The notes: generated by a model not told the origin, from the sequence alone. A stretch of 35,916 bases of DNA from JBBKWJ01 sp037968895 (GCA_037968895.1 JBBKWJ010000200.1:1-35916); one strand, 5' to 3'; shown: positions 25,229-33,346, numbered from the stretch's first letter. Translations and numbers: made by a program.

Positions 25229-25950
25229 CTGACGAGCGCGATCTTGGCCATTGCTGCGATGGCCGAGATCGCACACGCCACCAATACGACTATGCGGAGT
25301 CGTTCGTCGAACCACGGCACGACCTTTGGAGCGAACATCACGCCGGCCACACTGAATGGACATAGGGCGAGCCCAGTCCGGATGTCGGTGCTGCTCATTT
25401 GGCCGCCGATCGCGAGCAGGGTCAGGCTGATGGGTGAGCCAAGAAGCATCAGAACCGAGACCGTCGAGCGGAGTCGTGGCCCGGTCTCGTGCTGGTAAAG
25501 CAAGCCGAGCGGTGGACCACCGACACCGATGGCGGTGCCGAAGAGGCCGGAAACCACGCCAACGGTGGCGAGGTTTGTCCGGGTACGCGAGACGGGGGGA
25601 GCCCAAAGGCCAATCCCAATCGCGATGAGCACCGATGTGCCGCCGGCGAGAGCAAGCGTGGTTGAGCTGACGATGCTGAGTAGGTAGACGGCGAGCACCA
25701 TGCCGGGCAGCCGTCCGACCCCGACCCACCCGACCTCTCGCCACACCACCCCATTCCAGTTTCGTCTGACCATGATCACCATGATCGGCACGCCGGCGAT
25801 GAGCGCTGACTGGGGGATGAGTTGATCTTCAGCAAGTACGAGCACTGGAAAAGCGAGGGCAATCATGCCAAACCCAATGACGCCCTGCATGACGGCGCCG
25901 AGGAAGAGGGCAAGGGCAACAATGGCGAAAGCCATTCCGGTGACGTGCAC
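25225..25950 (-). CDS. TauE/SafE-family membrane permease
   Basis: The 241-residue protein has about seven to eight helices in two repeats. GAVMQGVIGFGMIALAFPVL in the first repeat and SGLFGTAIGVGGPPLGLLY in the second are the paired Gly-rich signatures of TauE/SafE proteins. Characterised relatives move sulfite, sulfoacetate or other organic anions. GTG at 25950 is chosen because AAGGGAG lies 5 nt upstream on the minus strand; an ATG at 25935 is also possible. The frame stays open further upstream but would overlap the divergent crotonase start. Confidence 0.85.
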   Translation of the reverse strand: MHVTGMAFAIVALALFLGAVMQGVIGFGMIALAFPVLVLAEDQLIPQSALIAGVPIMVIMVRRNWNGVVWREVGWVGVGRLPGMVLAVYLLSIVSSTTLALAGGTSVLIAIGIGLWAPPVSRTRTNLATVGVVSGLFGTAIGVGGPPLGLLYQHETGPRLRSTVSVLMLLGSPISLTLLAIGGQMSSTDIRTGLALCPFSVAGVMFAPKVVPWFDERLRIVVLVACAISAIAAMAKIALVS

Positions 25951-25955
25951 GTGCG

Positions 25956-25962
25956 CTCCCTT
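25956..25962 (-). promoter_or_regulatory. Shine-Dalgarno AAGGGAG deciding the TauE/SafE start
   Basis: On the minus strand AAGGGAG is followed by CGCAC (5 nt) and GTG at 25950. Confidence 0.5.
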
Positions 25963-26013
25963 GCAGAATGGACAGGTTTGTGGACTCGGGCCATCTGACG
26001 CTAGACCATGTGA

Positions 26014-26880
26014 ATGAACGTCCCAACCTTTGAAACCATTCGCCTCGATGTCGCTGACCACATCGCGACTCTGACCTTGAACCGACCCGACCATCTCAAT
26101 GCGTTCAACCACAAAATGATGGACGAGATGATCAGCGCATTCGACTACACCGATGCAAACGACGAAGTTCGGGTGGTTGTGGTGACGGGCGAAGGCCGAG
26201 CGTTCTGCGCTGGTGCCGATTTAGCTGCTGCCGGCGGCGACACATTCAATGCCGGGGCAAGGGGTCGAGATTCACTGCAGGCTGGCCGCGACGGTGGTGG
26301 CCGAGTCAGCCTCCGAATCTTTGATTCGCTGAAGCCAGTGATTGGCGCAATCAACGGCCATGCGGTCGGCGTCGGTATCACAATGACGCTGCCAATGGAT
26401 ATCCGGTTTATCGACGAGTCAGCGAAGATCGGCTTTGTCTTTGCACGACGAGGGATAACCCCTGAGGCTTGCTCGTCTTGGTTCCTCCCACGGTTGGTCG
26501 GCATCAGCCAAGCGGCCGAATGGTGCATGACAGGGCGTGTCTTCAGCGGCAAGGAAGCGACCGATGCCGGGCTCGGCAAGTATTGCGCTCCAGGAACCGC
26601 CCTTGAGCAGGCACTGAAGTTGGCCGAAGAGATCGCCGTGCACGCCGCTCCAGTGTCGGCGTCGCTTAGCCGCCAGTTGCTTTGGCAGGGTTTGACCTTT
26701 GACCACCCAATGGAATCGCACCGAGCAGACAGCCGAGCCATCCATGACCTCGGGGCCAAGGCTGACGCAGCTGAGGGTGTCACCAGCTTCCTGGAGAAGC
26801 GCGACCCCGAGTGGTCGCTCAAGGTTTCGGAAGACTCGCCCGAAATTTTCCCGTTCGTCTCCCAACGATTCTTCTCTTGA
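26014..26880 (+). CDS. Crotonase-superfamily enzyme, atypical active site
   Basis: The 288-residue protein has the crotonase fold: LTLNRPDHLNAFN, the oxyanion-hole segment RAFCAGADL (62-70) and INGHAVGVG (113-121). In enoyl-CoA hydratase two glutamates add water. Here the first position is Thr123 (GITM instead of GCEL) and the second is Phe143 (FVF instead of QPE). Glu151 in RGITPEACSSWFLPR is a candidate acid/base located differently. So it may be an isomerase, hydrolase or other acyl-CoA enzyme and not a true hydratase. The RGITPEA-SSWFLPRLVG stretch looks like a distinct subgroup. The gene is a single unit, divergent from the TauE/SafE gene. Confidence 0.85.
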   Translation: MNVPTFETIRLDVADHIATLTLNRPDHLNAFNHKMMDEMISAFDYTDANDEVRVVVVTGEGRAFCAGADLAAAGGDTFNAGARGRDSLQAGRDGGGRVSLRIFDSLKPVIGAINGHAVGVGITMTLPMDIRFIDESAKIGFVFARRGITPEACSSWFLPRLVGISQAAEWCMTGRVFSGKEATDAGLGKYCAPGTALEQALKLAEEIAVHAAPVSASLSRQLLWQGLTFDHPMESHRADSRAIHDLGAKADAAEGVTSFLEKRDPEWSLKVSEDSPEIFPFVSQRFFS

Positions 26881-26930
26881 AGCAGTGGTAAATCGGTCAC
26901 GCTGACGTGGTCCGACCAGGAAGTTCGGGT

Positions 26931-26936
26931 TAGTAT
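26931..26936 (+). promoter_or_regulatory. Possible -10 box TAGTAT of a small RNA
   Basis: TAGTAT matches the -10 consensus well and would start transcription near 26943, just before two consecutive hairpins. No good -35 box is visible. Confidence 0.35.
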
Positions 26937-26942
26937 CTCCCT

Positions 26943-27012
26943 CGTCGGAGCTTGCTCCGGAAGGGTGTAAGTGGGGAGAGTCGCCCCTTCTCACTTACAC
27001 CCGCCTTATTTC
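26943..27012 (+). ncRNA. Candidate small RNA or attenuator with two hairpins
   Basis: About 70 nt in the gap after the crotonase gene hold two adjacent stems. CGGAG (26946-26950) pairs with CTCCG (26955-26959) around CTTG. A 16-bp stem (26963-26978 with 26987-27002) has 11 perfect outer pairs and then five inner pairs with two G/T wobbles, closing on an 8-nt loop. The T-rich tail TTATTT follows (27006-27011). A TAGTAT box lies just upstream. No reading frame of note covers it. It could be an independent small RNA, the terminator of the crotonase transcript, or an attenuator for 27049-27291. Confidence 0.35.
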
Positions 27013-27048
27013 GCTCAGGTCGCAGCGCCTACTCACCGATAGTCGGGT

Positions 27049-27291
27049 ATGGAAACAATAACGCAGCGAGCGATTGTCAAGATTGCTTCGATCAGGGTCG
27101 TCGACGCCGTCATTGGTGACGTTGTCAACAGAGACCCCGATTCGAACCGAGGATGGTTCGAGATCGACAATATCGAGCCGTTGCATGATGGGAGTTGGGC
27201 TCTCCTCAACGATGCGACGAACACGTCGATCACAGCCGGCCCACTCGACATCGTCGGACTCCAGGTGTTGAAAAAGACCTCCTTCGACTGA
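27049..27291 (+). CDS. Small hypothetical protein
   Basis: The 80-residue acidic protein is not recognised. It begins METITQRAIVKIASIRVVDA and includes RGWFEIDNIEPLHDGSWALLND. It has no membrane helix, Cys pair or nucleotide motif, and looks like a small beta-rich domain. The codon choice resembles that of its neighbours, with many GTC, GAC and CTC codons, which favours a real gene over chance. The start has a TAG-rich stretch upstream (GATAGT) but neither a strong SD nor a clean -10 box. Confidence 0.5.
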   Translation: METITQRAIVKIASIRVVDAVIGDVVNRDPDSNRGWFEIDNIEPLHDGSWALLNDATNTSITAGPLDIVGLQVLKKTSFD

Positions 27292-27309
27292 AGCTGTCTC
27301 GCAGGCCCT

Positions 27310-27315
27310 TACAGT
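27310..27315 (+). promoter_or_regulatory. -10 box TACAGT, leaderless arrangement
   Basis: TACAGT is followed by CGTTGC (6 nt) and the ATG at 27322. There is no SD. Confidence 0.4.
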
Positions 27316-27321
27316 CGTTGC

Positions 27322-27612
27322 ATGATTCGTTTGCTCCGTATTGTGTCAATCGTTGAAGCCACGTCATACCTTCTTCTGGTCGTGGCCACGATTGTGAAAT
27401 ACACCGCAGATAACGAGCGTGGGGTCACGGCAATAGGCCCTGTTCACGGCGTTCTCTTCCTCGTTTACGCCGCGCTTGTCGTCATCAATGCCAACGACTT
27501 GCGGTGGAACTGGCAACGCGTCGTAGCGGCCTTGTTCCTTGGATCGATCCCGTTTGGTGGTTTCTGGGTCGAGCGCACGTGGCTCCGAGACGCGGAGCTT
27601 GCAAGTAACTAA
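27322..27612 (+). CDS. DUF3817-family small membrane protein
   Basis: The 96-residue protein has three hydrophobic helices. The sequence RIVSIVEATSYLLLV, GPVHGVLFLVYAALVV and SIPFGGFWVERTWL matches the DUF3817 pattern of small integral membrane proteins in actinobacteria and other phyla. Its function is unknown. The stop overlaps that of the convergent DUF4916 gene by 4 bp. Confidence 0.82.
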   Translation: MIRLLRIVSIVEATSYLLLVVATIVKYTADNERGVTAIGPVHGVLFLVYAALVVINANDLRWNWQRVVAALFLGSIPFGGFWVERTWLRDAELASN

Positions 27613-28163
27613 GGCAGGCAGCCGGTGTGGGCCATAGCCAGCCGCAGCAGGCGATCATGACCACCAGTCATTTCGCTTCTGACCTCGGGGCTGTAGGCCT
27701 CATCTGGGGTGAACCAGGCGATGTCGAGCGCGGCCTGCGACGGCTCGCAATCACCATCGATCGGTACGACATAGGCCATGCTGACGGCGTGTTGGCGCGG
27801 GTCGTGGAAACCCGAGATCGATGGATCGGGGAAGTACTCGGCCACGGTGAAGGGAACCGGGTTGGTCGGGATTCGCGGCAGCGCCAAGTTGCCGAGATCC
27901 TTCTCGATGTGACGAAGTAGGGCGTGGCGAATGCGTTCTTGGTAGAGCACTCGGCCACTCACGAGCGCCCGACTGATGGTGCCGTCTGGCATTGCTTGCA
28001 GCAAGAGCCCGATGTGGGTTACTTCGCCGAGCCCATTCACCCTGACCGGAACAGCATCAACATAGAGCACAGGCATCCGGCCCCGCATCGTGTCGATCTC
28101 GTCTTCACTCAGCCATCCTGGCTTCGTTTCGGTGGGATCAGTGACGTCGGTTATGTCGCTCAT
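27609..28163 (-). CDS. DUF4916 protein with a degenerate Nudix box
   Basis: The 184-residue protein belongs to the actinobacterial DUF4916 group, with a Nudix-like fold. Recognisable are GWLSEDEIDTM, PVLYVDAVPVRV, GTISRALVSGRVLY, VPFTVAEYFPDP and DPRQHAVSMAYVVP. The Nudix box region (Gly70 to Gly91) keeps G-x5-E but has RHIEKD where REUxEE is expected, so the metal-binding glutamates are mostly changed. Pyrophosphohydrolase activity is therefore doubtful; nucleotide sensing is one alternative. An AGGA lies 7 nt before the ATG. The gene converges on the DUF3817 gene and is divergent from the acyltransferase gene. Confidence 0.8.
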   Translation of the reverse strand: MSDITDVTDPTETKPGWLSEDEIDTMRGRMPVLYVDAVPVRVNGLGEVTHIGLLLQAMPDGTISRALVSGRVLYQERIRHALLRHIEKDLGNLALPRIPTNPVPFTVAEYFPDPSISGFHDPRQHAVSMAYVVPIDGDCEPSQAALDIAWFTPDEAYSPEVRSEMTGGHDRLLRLAMAHTGCLP

Positions 28164-28245
28164 TGGCTATTCCTACGTAGCGGGAGAAAGGTCGATACTA
28201 GCCTTTGACTGGTGCGGCAGGGTCGAATCATGCCAGCATCGCCTT

Positions 28246-29220
28246 GTGAACCGTTTCACCCGCAGACTGGTGACTATCCCTGGGGTGGTGTGCCTCGCGG
28301 TGCTCATGGTTGTAACCGCTCCGCTCTGGCTCGTCGTCGGCCTTTGCGTCGACATCGCTGGCGGCCGAAGGCAACTTCCATCGGTCCGTCTCGCGACCTA
28401 CGCGACATTTGTGCTCGTGGCCGAAGTCTTCGTCGCAGCGTTGGCGCTTGTGTTATGGGTTGTTTTCTTGGGGGGTCATCGCGACGGCCGGCGCATCTAC
28501 ACCGCCGTGCAGTCCTGGTGGGTCCGAATCCTGTTTGCTGTAGCCCGCCCATTGCTTGGCGTTCAGCTACGCGTCGACCAACCGCCCGACTGGCCTGAGG
28601 GCAATGCGATTGTTCTTAGTCGGCACACAAACCTCGCCGATGCGCTTCTGCCTGGCCACCTGTTGCTCAACTCAGTCGAGCGGCCAGTTCACTATGTGTT
28701 GAAGCGGGAGCTGCGCTGGCTTCCGAGCATCGACATTTATGGCCACTGGCTTGGCAACTTCTTTGTGTCGAGGGGCGCAGATACTGAACACGAACTCGAG
28801 GGGATACGTGCGCTGTCAGCCTCGGCGGAGCCAGACGCGGGGCTCGTAATCTTCCCCGAGGGCACCTATGCCACGCGGGCGCGCCGAGCCAAGATCGTGG
28901 CCTCGTTTCACACTGCTGGGAAGGACGATTTGGCCACCTATGCCGAGGGTTTAGGCGAGCTACTTCCGCCGAAAAATGCGGGAACGCTCGCACTTCTTGA
29001 CGGCCAGTCAGCGGCGCCCATTGTCGTCCTTGGCCACACCGGGTTCGATGGCCTGGCCGAACCAGGTGGACTGCGTCGACTTATTCCGTTGCAGCAACCA
29101 GTCCACGTCTCGTGGTGGCTTCACGATCGCGCCGCCATCGAGTCGCACCCAGGTGGCCCAACCGAATGGCTTCGCGACACATGGCAGCAACTTGATAAAT
29201 GGGTCGCTGCGGACCGCTAA
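28246..29220 (+). CDS. PlsC-type acyltransferase with N-terminal membrane helices
   Basis: The protein has 324 residues from GTG 28246. Two long hydrophobic segments (about 10-38 and 51-76) are followed by an acyltransferase domain. Its HX4D catalytic box is HTNLAD (His127, Asp132), the second box lies near VKRELRW-type VLKRELRW, and block III is FPEGT (203-207). These features define the glycerolipid 1-acyl-sn-glycerol-3-phosphate acyltransferase family, which acylates lysophosphatidate or other acceptors at the inner membrane. The extended N-terminal membrane region is longer than in PlsC itself and recalls the LCLAT-like subfamily. The frame is open further upstream (to 28090), but that part overlaps the divergent DUF4916 gene. 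Confidence 0.85.
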   Translation: MNRFTRRLVTIPGVVCLAVLMVVTAPLWLVVGLCVDIAGGRRQLPSVRLATYATFVLVAEVFVAALALVLWVVFLGGHRDGRRIYTAVQSWWVRILFAVARPLLGVQLRVDQPPDWPEGNAIVLSRHTNLADALLPGHLLLNSVERPVHYVLKRELRWLPSIDIYGHWLGNFFVSRGADTEHELEGIRALSASAEPDAGLVIFPEGTYATRARRAKIVASFHTAGKDDLATYAEGLGELLPPKNAGTLALLDGQSAAPIVVLGHTGFDGLAEPGGLRRLIPLQQPVHVSWWLHDRAAIESHPGGPTEWLRDTWQQLDKWVAADR

Positions 29221-29226
29221 CTCGCG

Positions 29227-30885
29227 CTAGTGGAGGCGTCGCTGCACCTCGGCCTCGGCGCGGGTGAGGCTCCGCGGCACGCCAGTGATGGCTTCGAGGA
29301 AGATTGATCGGCTAACCGAGTATGTCTCTAGGCCATCGGGGCCAGCCTCAATGCCAGCGGTCCTCGGGATGCTTCGCATGATTGCGATTTCTCCCATATA
29401 GGTTCCGACGCCACGTTCGAAACGTGTGCCGTCGTCGAGAATAACCGTCGCCGTTCCGCCCGCGACGATGTACATGCAATCGCCTTCGTCGCCGATCTCG
29501 ATCACTGTCGTCCCTGGAGCGAACGCCTCTGCCTTGGTGTTCGCTAACACCTGCTCGAGCGAATAGGCCGGTAGGGGAGCAAAGATCGAGATGGAACGGA
29601 ACAGTTTGAGCAGGGTCGGGTCGGTTGGCTTGCGGTTGGCGTCGATGCGGGCAAGGGCAGGCCATTGCATGAGCACGAGAGCCGTGGAGGCAAGTCCAAG
29701 CACAACGAGAGCGGTCTCTAGATCCGTTACGGCGACGAGTGTTGACACGGCGATGCCGCCCAACGCAAGGCCACCCATCTCAAGACTCTCGACGACACCG
29801 AACATACGGGCCATGGTGTCGTGCGAGGCGAGACTCTGGATCATCGTTTGGCAGCCGACGAGAGTCATAGAGATGCCCGCCCCAAGCACGACGAGAAGCA
29901 GCACGGTGAGACTCGTCGATACCGACCGGCCAAGCAGGGCGAGTGACCCGGTGGCGGCGATCGTCGTGCCCACAACCGCAAGGCTGAGCCGGCGGCGCCC
30001 GATCAGTACCAGCGTGAGTGCAGAACCCAGGATGCCCCCAATGCCAAAGGCAGTTGCGAGGATGCCTACCGCAGTGTCCTCTTTGCCGAGCAGCTCCACA
30101 GCAATCGCCGCGAGCGAGACGTCGATTGCTCCTGCGATCAGGGCGACGATGCCAACGATTGAAACGAGGCGCAACGCCCGCGGTTCTCGTCGCAGTTGCG
30201 AGAAACCTTCGCGAAGCAATTGCATGGTGTTGAGGGCTTCGTCGTCGTCGCTCGACTCGGCGTCTGGCATGTGGCGGCTCCCACTTATTGAAATGAGAGC
30301 ACCGAGAAGAGTGGCGACGGCCGCTGCTGCGAGCACATACTCAACTGGCCGGAAGACCAGAACGAGTCCGACTAACGCCGGTCCAATGAGTTGGCCCGTC
30401 GTCTCTGCGAAGCCGGCTGCGACGTTGGCAGCAGTGAGTTGGTCTGGGGTCTTGGCGATTCGGGGGAGATGAGATATCACCGCCGGTCGGGCGAAACTCT
30501 GAATTGTCGATGCGATTGCCCCGCCGGTGTAAAAGGCGACCGGACCCCAGTCAAGGAAGATAGCGACCGCGGAAAGTGAGAGGAAGAGAGCGATGGCGCC
30601 GAGTCCCCACGCAATGACTGGTCTGTTCGGATACTTGTCTGGGAGCACCGCAAGGAACGGGGCGAAGAAGATTGCACCGATAAGAAGGCCGCTTGCGGCG
30701 ATGCCGGCTTCGGCGACTCCGCCTCGCTTATAGGCGACGAGCAGCATTGCGATCCAGCCAGCTTGTTCGCCGATGCTGAATCCAAGAAACCCAAACAGCA
30801 GACGCCTAATTGCCGGCTCGGCCAGCACTGTCTTTGTGACTTGAAGCGACCGAAACTGCACTGGTCGCACATTACTTGGTGCCAT
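29227..30885 (-). CDS. MFS transporter fused to a cyclic-nucleotide-binding domain
   Basis: The 552-residue protein has a twelve-helix major facilitator domain (about 25-415) of the DHA3/MFS_3 efflux type, with FAPFLAVLPDKYPNRPVI after TM2. A linker and a cyclic-nucleotide-binding domain follow (about 430-545): IGDEGDCMYIVAGGTATV and the phosphate-binding cassette GEIAIMRSIPRTA. The cassette keeps the Gly-Glu and the Pro-Arg-x-Ala that hold cAMP or cGMP, so ligand binding is plausible. The cytoplasmic sensor may gate transport or set its direction. Substrate unknown. It is divergent from the GNAT gene, with 65 bp between them. Confidence 0.88.
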   Translation of the reverse strand: MAPSNVRPVQFRSLQVTKTVLAEPAIRRLLFGFLGFSIGEQAGWIAMLLVAYKRGGVAEAGIAASGLLIGAIFFAPFLAVLPDKYPNRPVIAWGLGAIALFLSLSAVAIFLDWGPVAFYTGGAIASTIQSFARPAVISHLPRIAKTPDQLTAANVAAGFAETTGQLIGPALVGLVLVFRPVEYVLAAAAVATLLGALISISGSRHMPDAESSDDDEALNTMQLLREGFSQLRREPRALRLVSIVGIVALIAGAIDVSLAAIAVELLGKEDTAVGILATAFGIGGILGSALTLVLIGRRRLSLAVVGTTIAATGSLALLGRSVSTSLTVLLLVVLGAGISMTLVGCQTMIQSLASHDTMARMFGVVESLEMGGLALGGIAVSTLVAVTDLETALVVLGLASTALVLMQWPALARIDANRKPTDPTLLKLFRSISIFAPLPAYSLEQVLANTKAEAFAPGTTVIEIGDEGDCMYIVAGGTATVILDDGTRFERGVGTYMGEIAIMRSIPRTAGIEAGPDGLETYSVSRSIFLEAITGVPRSLTRAEAEVQRRLH

Positions 30886-30915
30886 AGGGGCTGTCGCTCG
30901 CGACGCGTTACTCCC

Positions 30916-30944
30916 TTGCGTGGTTCGTCAGACTCCATGACAAT
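30916..30944 (+). promoter_or_regulatory. Promoter TTGCGT-17-GACAAT of the GNAT gene, leaderless
   Basis: TTGCGT (30916-30921), a 17-nt spacer, then GACAAT (30939-30944), 6 nt, then the ATG at 30951. This is the most complete of the leaderless promoters in the window, because the -35 box is also present. Confidence 0.45.
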
Positions 30945-30950
30945 CACGCG

Positions 30951-31469
30951 ATGAAGCTCGTCGATGGTGATCTCATAGTCCGACCCCCCACAGCCAGCGA
31001 CGCCGCTGAAATCGCAGCGGCGGTACGGTTCTCTATCGAGGAGCTACTGCCGTGGATGGTGTGGGCGAGCTCGGACTACGACACCGCAGATGCGGAGACG
31101 TGGGCGGCAAAGAAGCTCGATCCGTATCCGTTTGTCATCACGTCTGAGGCGGGCGAGATCATCGGGACGACTGGACTAAACGGTCTGGACGAGGTCAATC
31201 TGCGAGCAAACCTTGGGTATTGGCTTCGCAGCGATCAAACGGGCAGAGGCTACGCCACACGAGCGACCAAGCTGATCGCCCGGTTCGGGCTCGAGGTGGT
31301 CGGACTAGAGCGGATCGAGGTGGTGATGTCGGTCAAAAACGCTCCAAGCCGTGCAGTAGCTGAACGTTCAGGAGCGACGTACGAGGGCGTCGCCCGTCAT
31401 CGTTTGCGCTACAACGGCGAGCCCCACGACGCGTATATGTATAGCTTCATCAAGGCCGACAGGGTCTAG
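30951..31469 (+). CDS. GNAT-family N-acetyltransferase, RimJ/RimL type
   Basis: The 172-residue protein has the RimJ/RimL-like start LIVRPPTASDAAEIAAAV, the strand ITSEAGEIIGTTGL, GYWLRSDQTGRGYATRATKLI with the acetyl-CoA pyrophosphate-binding QTGRGYA, and NAPSRAVAERSGATYEGVARHR. Such enzymes acetylate amino groups of proteins or small molecules. The substrate is not predictable. It starts without an SD, 6 nt after a -10 box, and ends 35 bp before the acyl-CoA ligase gene, which has its own SD. Confidence 0.88.
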   Translation: MKLVDGDLIVRPPTASDAAEIAAAVRFSIEELLPWMVWASSDYDTADAETWAAKKLDPYPFVITSEAGEIIGTTGLNGLDEVNLRANLGYWLRSDQTGRGYATRATKLIARFGLEVVGLERIEVVMSVKNAPSRAVAERSGATYEGVARHRLRYNGEPHDAYMYSFIKADRV

Positions 31470-31504
31470 TCTGGCCGGACGACTGGGACCGGAAGGAAAA
31501 CTGA

Positions 31505-33067
31505 ATGTCCGAGGCCAGCCAGTTAGACGAAGCGCATAACGTGGCGGCCTGGCTCGTTGACCGCCATGTGGCCGTCGGGCGAGGTGACCGCGTCGCGGTT
31601 CGCTGTGAGGGCGTGGACACCACTTATCGAGAGTTGCTCGACGAGGTGTATCGTGCCCAACACGCGCTCGACCAGCTTGGAGTAGCCGAAGGCGACCGCG
31701 TCGCTCTCGTTCTCAAGGACAACCTTGCCTTCACTGCATGGTTTCTTGGAGCGCTACGTTCTGGGATAGTCCCCGTACCGCTGTCGACGATGTTGACCGG
31801 GTCCGAGCTGGGTTCGATCGTCGCCGATGCCGGAGCGTCAGTCGTAGTCCTCGATTCCGCCTACGCGGCGTTGGCTAGCGAAATAACAGGCGCCGCCCCG
31901 ATGGTGACGGGGATTGTGGTGTGTGGTGAGGTCGCAGCAGGGACGACTCCTGCTGCTGATCTTCACTACTGGTCGATGTTCGACGATCGCAGCGAGCATG
32001 CGACGGCCGGGACGACGGTCCGAACCCCAGCATTCTGGCTCTACAGCAGCGGCACGACCGGAACCCCCAAGGGTGTCGTGCACGTGCATGGAAGTGTCAG
32101 GGCGACGGTCGAGAGCTATGCCCTTGGAGTCCTCCAGATTACAGAGAACGACCGCTTCCTTTCCGTGGCGAAGTTGTTCTTCGCGTATGGCCTTGGCAAC
32201 TCGCTGACCTTCCCACTTGCGGTCGGGGCGACTGCCATCTTGAACCCTGAGCCGCCGACCCCTGGATCGTTCGTCGATCTGATCGCCGCCGAGGAGCCGA
32301 CGCTTTTCTTCTCCAGTCCAGGATTCTGTGCTGCGCTGCTCGATTCAGCGCCGAGCCCAGAGAACTTCTCGTCGATACGGGCCACTGTGACGGCGGGGGA
32401 GTCACTGCCAGCCGATGTGCAAACTCGATTCCAAGCCCTCACCGGAACCCCGGTGCTCGATGGGATCGGCTCGACCGAGCTACTGCATATCTTCATTTCG
32501 AATACGTTGACCCGTCAGATGCCAGGCGCGAGCGGTCGCCCTGTGCCGGGTTACGAGACCGAGATCCGAAACGATTCTGGCGACGTTGTCAGCGAACCAG
32601 GCACTCCTGGATATCTATGGGTTCGAGGGCCGTCGGCCGCAATCGGGTACAACGAGCGGCCCGATGCCTCCGCAAACGCGTTTCGCAACGGATGGGTTCG
32701 AACCGGCGACGTGTACATCCGCTCGACCGACGGCGACTGGACGTTCCTCGGCCGCAACAACGACATGATCAAGGCTGGCGGGATCTGGGTGTCGCCGGCC
32801 GAGGTCGAGAGCGCACTGATCGAGCATCCAAGTGTGCTTGAGGTGGCCGTGGTCGGCGCACGCAACGCGACAGGCCTCGAGGAGGTCGTTGCCTTTGTCG
32901 TTCCGGCCACCGGGATGACACCGAACCTTGATGAGCTTGAGCGCCATTGCCGAGAACGCATGGCGGCATTCAAACGACCGAGGCGAATCATCGTCATCGA
33001 CGACCTCCCAAAAACTGCAACCGGCAAGATCCGACGGTTTGCGCTGCGCGATCAGCTCGGGTCGTAG
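31505..33067 (+). CDS. Benzoate-CoA-ligase-family acyl-CoA synthetase
   Basis: The 520-residue adenylate-forming enzyme activates a carboxylic acid with ATP and CoA. The A3 loop is YSSGTTGTPKG (180-190), A5 is GIGSTELLHIFISN, A7 is GWVRTGDVY, the A8 hinge follows near GRNNDMIKAGG, and A10 is PKTATGKIRR (catalytic Lys near 510). The segment AKLFFAYGLGNSLTFPLAVGAT is typical of the benzoate-CoA ligase family, which points to an aromatic or short-chain substrate. No ring-cleavage or ring-reduction genes flank it, so the pathway remains open. The SD GGAAGGA (31491-31497) lies 7 nt before the ATG. Confidence 0.87.
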   Translation: MSEASQLDEAHNVAAWLVDRHVAVGRGDRVAVRCEGVDTTYRELLDEVYRAQHALDQLGVAEGDRVALVLKDNLAFTAWFLGALRSGIVPVPLSTMLTGSELGSIVADAGASVVVLDSAYAALASEITGAAPMVTGIVVCGEVAAGTTPAADLHYWSMFDDRSEHATAGTTVRTPAFWLYSSGTTGTPKGVVHVHGSVRATVESYALGVLQITENDRFLSVAKLFFAYGLGNSLTFPLAVGATAILNPEPPTPGSFVDLIAAEEPTLFFSSPGFCAALLDSAPSPENFSSIRATVTAGESLPADVQTRFQALTGTPVLDGIGSTELLHIFISNTLTRQMPGASGRPVPGYETEIRNDSGDVVSEPGTPGYLWVRGPSAAIGYNERPDASANAFRNGWVRTGDVYIRSTDGDWTFLGRNNDMIKAGGIWVSPAEVESALIEHPSVLEVAVVGARNATGLEEVVAFVVPATGMTPNLDELERHCRERMAAFKRPRRIIVIDDLPKTATGKIRRFALRDQLGS

Positions 33068-33094
33068 CTCGACAACCACCAACCTGGTCGCGCG

Positions 33095-33346
33095 CTAGAG
33101 AGCGGTGGCGACCGGAATCCCGATCACGTTGATCGCGATTATCACAAGGAAGATCGATAGGTCGATGCCGCCCATCGGCGGAAGCGCTCGGCGGACTGGG
33201 GCAAGTATCGGCTCTGTCACGCGATAGAGCGCGCTCCATGCCGGGTAGATGCTCGAGTTAGGGCCGATATTGAACCAGCTCAGGATCGCCCTCGCGATGA
33301 ACGCGAATGAGAAGATCTGGAGGACCAGGAGAAGAATCGGACCCAT
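33095..33346 (-). CDS. YggT-family membrane protein
   Basis: The 83-residue protein has two transmembrane helices (about 3-24 and 60-80) around the YggT hallmark YRVTEPILAPVRRALPPMGGIDLS. YggT proteins often lie near cell-division genes such as sepF and divIVA and are connected with osmotic or envelope function. Here the neighbour is a small membrane protein whose stop overlaps this start by one base (TAATG), showing an operon. The gene converges on the acyl-CoA ligase gene. Confidence 0.87.
   Translation of the reverse strand: MGPILLLVLQIFSFAFIARAILSWFNIGPNSSIYPAWSALYRVTEPILAPVRRALPPMGGIDLSIFLVIIAINVIGIPVATAL

Noticed and set aside
29591..30472. 293-codon plus-strand frame opposite the MFS-CNB gene
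   Set aside because: Its Ser/Arg/Thr-rich composition without hydrophobic core or motif is typical of the antisense of a membrane protein gene.
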